DNA of 64,000 nt from Decorospora gaudefroyi (Eukaryota > Ascomycota > Dothideomycetes > Pleosporales > Pleosporaceae): positions 124,001 through 188,000 of the forward strand of contig ML975246.1 in the NCBI GenBank assembly GCA_010015605.1, given 5' to 3'. Positions within the stretch are counted from its first letter, which is position 1. Each line of letters begins with the position of its first letter. The position numbers were made by a program, and so were the translations under genes. Under the pieces are notes generated by a model. That model searched no databases. It saw only the letters and a program-made list of their open reading frames with translations, and was not told where the DNA came from. This document shows positions 56,360 to 64,000 of the stretch, piece by piece.

Positions 56360-57637
56360 TTAACCCTCGAAGGTGAAGCTGGTGCCCAGCTTGTGGCCGG
56401 CCTCGTTCAGCTTCTGGGTATCGAAAGAGCCGCCAATACCAAAGGTCAGGCCGCTGTTGACCTTGGTGTTGTAGGCGAGGGAAGCAATACCGAGGTTGTT
56501 GATCTTGGCCTGTATGGGATTAGGATGTCAGTCCCTCGTGTATGTCAGGGTCCGACACGTACTTTAGCGAAAGACGCAGGGTCAAGCTTGTACTTGGCAG
56601 CGAGCTCAAATCCAACGTTGTTGCCGGACTTGGAGTCCCAGATGGCGCGAGCACCAGCTTCGACAGCAGGGTTAACGCGCTGGTAGTACGAGGCGGTGAA
56701 AACGCTCAGTGAGTTGGTCGCAGTCACGGCGGCGTTGTAGAGAGGGGTAGTGTATCCGACAGCGGCCGAGTACTTGGTGATGGCAGCCTTCTGCACGTCG
56801 TAACCGACCTCACCACCGACGACCATGCCCTCGTGGCTAACGACGGCATCGGCGGTGGTGCCAATGGCGCCAGCAGCCGAGTAGTCGACGAAAGCGCGGC
56901 CGTGGAAGCTAGGCTGCTTGAAGTGAAGGTTGACCTTCTGGCCCTTGTTGCCGGCAGCAGGGTTGAAGTTGGAGAGAACCTCAGTCTTCAAGCCGCTGGC
57001 AAAGGTGTCGTTGAGCTCGACCTTGGTAGCCAGCATGTTGGCAGTGTTCCATGACTGGGTAATGCTGATGCCTGCGCGGTGCGTCGTCAGCAACTCAACC
57101 CCATAGCCAGTTGTAGAAACCTTCCTCCTGCCATGAGAAAGCGCCATATGACATATGTATGAACGAAAACCGGGCGACGAATGAAAAGGTATCATGAGTT
57201 GAATACAACGAGGGTGAAATGAAGTGGTAGTCGTACCGTTGGAAAGCGCTTTCTTTCCCTCAAGCTGTTCCGTGTGTTAGCGACTGTGTTTTTTGGGCGC
57301 ACAAGGTTGGACATACAGAGGAGGTGACTGGGCCATCGTGGGCGGAGGTGCCCTTGGCGGTGAAATTAACACCGTTGGGAGCCTTGAGCTTGACTTCAAG
57401 GGCAGCTACGGGCGTGTCAGCGCTTGCGGGCGCGGGTCAATTGGCTACTCCAGACCTGCGGCCGTGTGGTAGAAGTCCTTGTTAATGAGCTGGACGGCAT
57501 CCAAGTCAGCAATGGCGCTATCGTGAAGCTCTTCGCGGGGAGCCAAAACATACGTCGTTGGAGGCCTTGGCGATGTCGCTGAACGCCGGCGGCGGGAACT
57601 TGGGGATGACCTTCTCAACCTTGACGTACTCAGTCAT
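56360..57637 (-). CDS. POR1: Mitochondrial outer-membrane porin (VDAC)
   Basis: Six exons (57637-57554, 57489-57456, 57405-57317, 57264-57237, 57071-56563, 56509-56360) give 297 aa. The family text is clear: PPAFSDIAKASND/LINKDFYHTA N-terminal helix, GVNFTAKGTSAHDGP, YDVQKAAITKYSAAVGY, AKINNLGIASLAYN and the closing strand KLGTSFTFEG. It forms the 19-strand barrel that passes metabolites and ATP/ADP across the outer membrane. Exons 2 and 4 are only 34 and 28 bp. The first exon encodes MTEYVKVEKVIPKF ahead of PPAFSDI, where other porins begin MxxPAFSDI, adding about 14 residues. The long intron between exons 4 and 5 (165 bp) may allow alternative forms. Confidence 0.95.
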
Positions 57638-58680
57638 GATGGCGTTTGTGTGGTGGGTGAAGAATAGAGGGGAGTGATATTTGTGGTGTTGTCTGTCACC
57701 TGCAGAAGCAAAACTTCGTGAGAGCAAAGGCCAGGGTCTACGCTAGCCGGTTTGGGCCACATCTTCCTTTCGCGCCTTCCACTTCGTTGACAACGTGCAC
57801 TTGCAGTCGCTACATGGAACCAACCCTGTTGCCAGTTCTGTTTTCTCTTTGCGCCTACTGCTATGCAATTCACACTACCTACGCGATGCTGCCTTGTCTG
57901 ACGTGTTATTGGCACGCTTCGGTTGTCATTGCCTTCATATGCCCCTCTCAACCGCGGAATTTCTTCTCTAGGCACCGCCGAGGACTCATTCGTGTGCGGC
58001 ATCGCCCTCACCTCGATCCACTCGCCAACGCCTCCGTGACCGCCAGTCCTGGACTGGACGTGGGCATTTTGTACAACACATGAACAGCGCAGCAAGGTCC
58101 GGCTGATGTGGGCCTTGTTCTTCAAACTTGCGACATGTGGCACTTTCCTACCTTGTCATCCATTTCGGGAGAGAACCCTATGACTCCCGGGTCTAATTAC
58201 CTATACAATTTCTTTGCACCCGAAGACTGCAAGCCCGGTCAGGTGACTGAGGAGAGTCACATTCCGGAAGCTTGATATTACGTCGTATCCCGGCAACTGT
58301 ACCATGCATTTGACCGATTCCCTAGGTAGAACAGACTGCTTTCGTCGCATGTTGATATGGAAGCTGAAAATGGTATCCGGACGTCTTCATCGATATCAGC
58401 GTCAGCCTTACGATCTGCGGCTGAGCCGATCTCGCTGATCGTTGCGGTTGCTCCCTGTTCGGTTTTCTAGAGGGGTCAGCTCCGCGCCCCACTAAATAAA
58501 TAAAACTCCACAATCCAATGACTTTGGGCTGGTGACGTTGACTATTGTAGCGTGCGCATCTCTAATTACGAACTTAACCAGTCGCACGGTCCTTTTCGGC
58601 TACATCAATCGCGAGTTTCTTTGACACGATCTCTATTCACAAGGAGTCATATCCCACAACGTACCACCACAACCACAGCC
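57638..58680. promoter_or_regulatory. Divergent region porin / chorismate synthase
   Basis: 1043 bp between start codons. ORFs in it (for example minus 57634-58143, plus 57718-58083) overlap each other and lack domains. The last 100 bp are a C/A-rich leader of the chorismate synthase. Confidence 0.45.
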
Positions 58681-60023
58681 ATGTCGACATTTGGCACGCA
58701 TTTCAGGGTTACCACGTACGTCAATAGCCCTCGCTGGTCAACCGAAACATACTGATACTCTCTAGCTATGGCGAATCCCACTGCCTTTCTGTCGGCGCCA
58801 TCATTGACGGTTGCCCGCCCGGCATGGCCCTCACCGAAAAGGATATCCAGCCCCAGATGACGCGCCGTCGACCCGGCCAGTCTGCTATCACGACTCCCCG
58901 CAACGAAAAAGACCGCGTAGAGATCCAGTCCGGAACAGAGTTTGGTATCACACTGGGTACACCAATTGGCATCAGGGTCATGAATGAGAACCAGCGCAAG
59001 CAAGACTATGGAAACCAGACAATGGATATGTACCCAAGACCTAGTCATGCGGACTGGACGTATCTGGAGAAGTACGGTGTCAAGGCCAGCTCTGGCGGTG
59101 GACGGAGCAGCGCTCGCGAGACCATTGGTGAGTGGAGCCATGCCGGTACTAGGTGCTAGTAGCGCTAACAATACACAGGACGAGTCGCAGCTGGCGCAAT
59201 AGCAGAGAAGTACCTCCGCGAAGCCTATGGCATCGAAATCGTCGCATTCACAAACTCGATCGGAAACGAGTTCCTCTTCCCTCCCACGCCCGAACACCCG
59301 ACTGCGTCCACAAATCCAGAGTACCTCAAGCTGATCGAGTCAATCACGCGTGAGAAGGTTGACGAATTCTTGCCAGTGCGATGTCCGAGTGAAGATGTCA
59401 CCAGGCGCATGGAAGACTTGGTGGCAAAGTACCGAGATGCACAGGACAGCATTGGCGGCACAGTAACATGCGTAATAAGGAACTGCCCGACGGGTTTGGG
59501 AGAACCGTGCTTCGATAAGCTGGAAGCGAAGCTGGGACACGCCATGCTCTCCATCCCGGCAACAAAGGGCTTCGAGATTGGATCTGGATTTGGTGGCGCC
59601 CAACTACCTGGCTCAATTCACAACGATGCCTTCATCAAAGCTCCAGCCGTTCCAGCAGGCGAGAACCCTTCTGCAAACGTCTACCGGTCGAAACCAAAAC
59701 TCACGACCAAGACAAACAACTCGGGCGGGATTCAGGGCGGTATCACGAATGGCGCGCCCATCTACTTTAATGTTGCGTTCAAACCCGCAGCGACCATCGG
59801 ACAGGCACAGGCAACAGTGACATACGACCAGGTTGACGGTGTACTGGAGGCTAAGGGTAGACACGACCCGTGCGTTGTGCCACGAGCGGTACCCATTGTG
59901 GAGACTATGGCTTCGTTGGTTATCATCGACGCGGTACTGGCTCAACAGGCAAGACAAGGCGCAAGGAGCTTATTACCGCCGCTAAAGGGTGTTCAGCCTG
60001 TAAACGGTAGTCATGGGGTTTGA
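58681..60023 (+). CDS. ARO2: Chorismate synthase
   Basis: Exons 58681-58715, 58766-59127 and 59179-60023 give 413 aa. All three signatures are present: YGESHCLSVGAIIDGCPPG (about 13-31), KYGVKASSGGGRSSARETIGR (about 118-137) and GRHDPCVVPRAVPIVETMA near 356-374. The enzyme converts EPSP to chorismate, the last shikimate step before the branch to aromatic amino acids and p-aminobenzoate. Fungal forms are bifunctional, with an NADPH-dependent flavin reductase activity in the same chain (family knowledge). The short C-terminal tail is ordinary. Introns have canonical ends. Start is ATG 58681. Confidence 0.97.
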
Positions 60024-61623
60024 GTTAGTGGACCGCAGAGCACTGGAGTTTGGTGTTGCAAGGGTGGAAAGCTATTAGACTTCTGTAACTTATTAACACG
60101 AATCGTTGCCACAGTACTACTACGACTGCTTGGTGAGTTACGTTGGCTCTGAGACGCATCTACTTTTGAGTAATGTGTACTATCCGGGATACATCACGCA
60201 TACCGAAGACAAGTGCCGAACATGGCGAGACTGGGACAGTTCGTTAGGGGATCCTTAGTACTACACACAGCGTACACTAGTATACTATCGCCACTTTTCC
60301 GCTACCATCCATGGTATCAGCCTATCAAGGCCCGGAGTCTCGGCAACCGATTCATGATAATTCACGTGTAGATAAGCAGAGCAATCGGGGTGGCGCTCGG
60401 TGCATCGCTCCGAGCTAGAGTACGGGCTTGAGCTCTCAGACAGAGCTTGTTCATGTTGTATAGTCAGTAGTAGCTGGTGTGGGTGCCATCGCCATGGCCG
60501 CGCCACTGCCCTTGAGGCGGTGCAGGCAACATTAGACGACGGCGTTCCGGGGGGCGCGGAAGACGGCTAGCGGTGAATGGCTTCCACCCATCACAGGCCG
60601 ACGTTGACCGGGTTTCGAAAGGAAAGGTGAACTCGAGCCGGAGACTACAAGTTCGCCACCAGCCACGACGACGTGCTGCGGAAGACCAAACGGGACGTTG
60701 GCTATCGGGCTTTACTCCATCAAAATGGCTGCATGACCCTGGAGATCATTCGCTTGCAGCCGAGGGAATGGGTATGATCTAAAGCGTACCCTGCCATGAC
60801 GACCGCCCCTCTTCTTTCTTGTCTATTATTTTGCCTCCTGCATCGCTGCTCTCTTCTCTCCAACCAGCAACCAGCTCTTCACCCGCACAGGGCCCTGACA
60901 CGGAGATGACGCCCCCAAGCCTGCCCTTTCTGTTCCCTCGTGCAGCAGGCCTTAAGGGGCCAGAATCTACGCTTGCTGGGCAGGTCGCTCGGTTCGCCAT
61001 GCCGAAGGGGCTAGCAGGCGACGATGCTCGAGCTGCTTCAGAAAACTTGGTTCCCTTTCGCGGTCTCAGGGCTGCGTACTGTACCCGGCGTCTCCACCGC
61101 TGGATGTGGCCAGAAGAGCGCTGATCGCCTGCCAGCTGCGGCCGCTCGCCCCCCAATTCCCGCAAAGGCGCACGCGGGCCCTCAAGGGAATCGCTGGTTC
61201 TGGTGCCGTGCGCACGTCAGCCGACGCATGGCATTTCGGACTTTCGATTCGAATTCCCATGCAGAGCAGACTTTTGCATCTTCTTTGCCCGGGACTACTG
61301 CAGGAGAGCGTGCAGCTGTCCTTCTAGATCTGCTGCTCGACCAATCCAGCTTCTTTGTCCCGGCCTACAGTATGACATGCCGCTTGCCACCTTACCGAAT
61401 GCTCACCTTCCGTGTGCTTCATCTTACCCATCACCTTACGCCAGGCGCGTTGGGTATTTCGCGAACTCGCACTAACGTCACTGCGACCTAATCCCCACCA
61501 CGCTGCTTCTTTCAGCCGTGGCTAATCGTCTGTGGGACTCTTCTACCCAGACTGAGCATGCCATGTCCATAAGTCCCCTCGGAGCCTGCGCGGACTGCTA
61601 TTCACTTTTGCTTGTCGTCAGAA
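60024..61623. other. Intergenic / long leader of Zn2Cys6 gene
   Basis: 1.6 kb. The ORFs at 60779-61491 are overlapping and undomained. The region 60800-61620 is CT-rich with many C-rich words, consistent with a long transcribed leader of the regulator. Confidence 0.45.
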
Positions 61624-64000
61624 ATGGCCCGCGGCGCAACAGCCACCTCCTCGAACAGAGAAGACCAGGACAGCTCACAGGCCCAGGACTCCAAGTCCAG
61701 TAAGCGGCGTTGCGTCCAGTCTGCATGTGTGCCATGTCGTAAACGCAAGTCCAAAGTAAGTACATCCCTCCTCGTTGCATGGTAGTAGCCCAAGTACATG
61801 GACATGGCGGTCTGATGTTGGAGATTCGCCTCCGCGGACCACTGTTGCCCTAAGGCCAATCTCTGATACTTGCCTGCGCAACTCTTCGGCCAAGTGTGCC
61901 GGCCCTTGGAAACTGCTCGCACTCGGTTACTCCTACTGACACCTCCCCCACAGTGTGACGGCGGTACGCCCGTGTGCGCAACATGCACTGCCGTCTACAA
62001 GACTGAATGTCATTACGATGCAGAGAGTGAGTCTCGCCGCAACAAGTCCGGATCTGCAACCTCTGCAACCTCCGCCAGTGCGGGCACCAAGCGCGATGTT
62101 TCCCTTGTCGCCTCTTCCAGCGCCGACGCGTCCAGTGCCGAGTTCATCATCAACTCGCTGAGACGACTTCCGGATGAGCATCTCTACGAGTTCATCCATC
62201 ACCTGCGAAAGGATCCGAATCTCGACATCGCCGCGCTAGCAGAGACATGGCGCAAGAACGTGACGCTTACTCCGAGCACGCCTGTCGATGTCCAAAGCCT
62301 CGAGTCGGATCTGAGCGTGCTCCTTGGAAAACCAGCTGTGACACTCACCGGCCAAAGCAGGCACTTTGGACACTCCTCCGGTCTGAGCTTGGTCCCTGAA
62401 GAAGAGAACTTCAACGATGGGCGGCTGCGCACGAACACTGTCCTGCCGGAGCGTCAGGGCTCTACATGGACAACGGTCACCGACGACCTCGCTTTTGTGG
62501 AAAAGCTGCTCGACCTCTACTTCACGTGGAGCCATCCTTTCTTCGTTCTCTTCAGCCGGGAGTGCTTTTACAGGGACTTCAGGACCGGCCGCGACAAGTA
62601 CTGCTGCTCGTTGCTGGTGAACGCTATATGCGCTTACGCGTGTCATCTCACGGACGACCCGGCGGGCCGCACCGATCCTTCGAACTTCCGTACTGCTGGC
62701 GACCACTTTTTTGCTGAGGCCAAGAGACTGCTTGTCGAGGATGAAACCCCGTGCCTTACAACAGTGCAAGCGCTTTGCGTTATGTCCATGCGCGAACCCA
62801 GTACGGGAAGGGATAGTTCTGGCTTTGGCTACATCGGCAGATGCATGCGCATGTGCGTTGAACTTGGTTTACATCTTAACAATGGTGCCAATGCTGCTCT
62901 TGGCTTGACACCGAGCGAGGTCGAAGTCCGAAAGGTCACGTTCTGGGGCTGCTTCACAGTAGACACGTAAGTAGAACCATAGATGCGTTTCGCGCTACCG
63001 GCTAACATACTGCAGAATATGGACCATCACCACGGGCCGCATTGCCCAGCTACCACGAGCCGCGATCACCCTTGACAAACCAATCCTTGAGGAGAACTCT
63101 GGCCTTCCAGAAGCCTTCCCTGGAGCTTCGCGCGTCACGAGTGGTGTCGTGACCACCCGTATGTTTCTACAGGAGTTTGCGTCTCTTTCGGAGCTTGTCA
63201 ACGACAACAATCACATGTTCTTCGCGCCAAAGGAAAGACTTACTAGCGGAAAACTGCTCGATTGTTACCACAAATACCAGGCTTGGTACCGAAAGCTATC
63301 ACCTACCCTGGGAGTAGATTCTAAGAAAGAGCCTGAGCCACACATCTTGGTGTTACAGTACGTCCACTTGACTTTTAGTTGGCTCACAGAACTGACATAT
63401 AATTCAGCATGCTATACCACACCATCATCGTTCATCTTTTCAGGCCGCTGCTCAAAGTCGACCTCATACACTCCGACGTACATCCCCGAGACATCTGCAT
63501 TGATGCAGCTAACAACGTATCGAGGCTTGTCAGAATCTACCGCAAGCTCTACGACTTCCGTCTCGCGCATCTGTTGATACCCCACATTCTGCTTTCTGTC
63601 AGTATAGTGCACTTGCTTTATAGCAAAAGCAACGATCTTTCACGGCAAAATCTTGTCGAGGGTTTGCAAGGCTTGGAAGACCTTCACGAGTGCCACTACT
63701 TCGGTGCAAGGAGTTTCCGTATCATATACACTTTGGCGAAGACGTGGGATCTGCCTTGGCCGGATGAGCTCCGCAGCTCCAAACTCATACCGAAGAGCAA
63801 TCCGGACAAACCCCAAGGAACCATCAGTCCTCCCGCCGACCCACTCTTGGTCGCGCCTAACAGCATGGCGACGACTGGGCCTCGACCCGGACCGGGCGCC
63901 TCGCAGCACGCATTCGCAAACCAGCCACAAAGAAGGGAAAGCCTGTCCATGTTTGCCCAAAACAGGATGCAACTAGCATCTCACCCTGCAAACTCCTCCG
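61624..64000 (+). CDS. Zn2Cys6 transcription factor, NirA-like, 3' end outside window
   Basis: Exons 61624-61755, 61954-62966, 63016-63357 and 63408-64000 (cut by the edge). The binuclear cluster is C35-x2-C38-x6-C45-x6-C52-x2-C55-x7-C63, split by the first intron between K44 and C45. The text RRCVQSACVPCRKRKSKCDG...TAVY...C-x-Y-D resembles the NirA/NIT4 group. A fungal-TF middle homology region (about 170-480, FVEKLLDLYFTWSHPFFVLFSRE, SLLVNAICAYACHL, GYIGRCMRMCVELGLHL, VRKVTFWGCFTVDT) follows. The last visible part is Gly/Pro/Gln-rich. DNA-binding nuclear regulator; whether it controls nitrate genes or another set cannot be told from sequence. Confidence 0.88.

Noticed and set aside
57634..58143. 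Minus-strand 169-codon ORF before the porin start
   Set aside because: Overlaps the porin leader, has Arg/Ser-biased text and no domain.
60779..61491. Overlapping ORFs upstream of the Zn2Cys6 gene
   Set aside because: They overlap in several frames, are Pro/Arg-rich as expected from C-rich DNA, and show no domain.

Overview
The window is nuclear DNA of a filamentous ascomycete (Pezizomycotina). The evidence is many genes split by 42-100 bp introns with GTAAGT/GTATGT-type donors and CTAAC-like branch points, single-copy fungal housekeeping genes, a Cdc10/AspD-type septin, a MirB-type siderophore transporter, an AflR/NirA-style Zn2Cys6 factor and a fungal extracellular intradiol dioxygenase. 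Intergenic tracts rich in TAGGTA/ACCTACC suggest a dothideomycete, perhaps Pleosporales, but that is a weak inference. I see no rRNA, tRNA, CRISPR array, insertion sequence or intact transposon.

Layout, left arm (1-30.8 kb, gene-dense): C-terminal part of a FAD monooxygenase; golgin RUD3; mitoribosomal bL32m (minus) divergent from septin CDC10; LTO1 (minus) divergent from cytosolic methionyl-tRNA synthetase; siderophore transporter; a Cys-rich GPI-anchored wall protein; an apparently broken multi-pass membrane protein; MPP10; VTC1 (minus) divergent from a Tctex-type dynein light chain; CHL4/CENP-N; a C2H2 factor (minus); ALG10 (minus) divergent from PSF2. All coding models were joined exon by exon and checked for reading phase.

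Middle (30.8-39.4 kb): about 8.5 kb in which I find no convincing gene, only short simple repeats and unconvincing small ORFs. It lies between PSF2 and a large SH3-RasGEF gene.

Right arm (39.4-64 kb): CDC25-like RasGEF; a small rhodanese; extracellular intradiol dioxygenase (minus); ammonium transporter (minus) with a GATA-site cluster, divergent from lysine methyltransferase EFM6; an unrecognised HExxH protein; methionine aminopeptidase 2 (minus) divergent from a mitochondrial J-protein; VDAC porin (minus); chorismate synthase; and a NirA-like Zn2Cys6 regulator cut by the right edge.

The genes are mostly unrelated housekeeping functions (replication, kinetochore, ribosome assembly, secretion, amino-acid and nitrogen supply), not a pathway cluster. 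No clear new multi-gene system is evident. The best leads are the membrane-protein gene with two in-frame TAG codons, the orphan HExxH protein, the five-module Cys-rich surface protein, the porin with an unusual amino terminus, and the 8.5 kb gene-free block.
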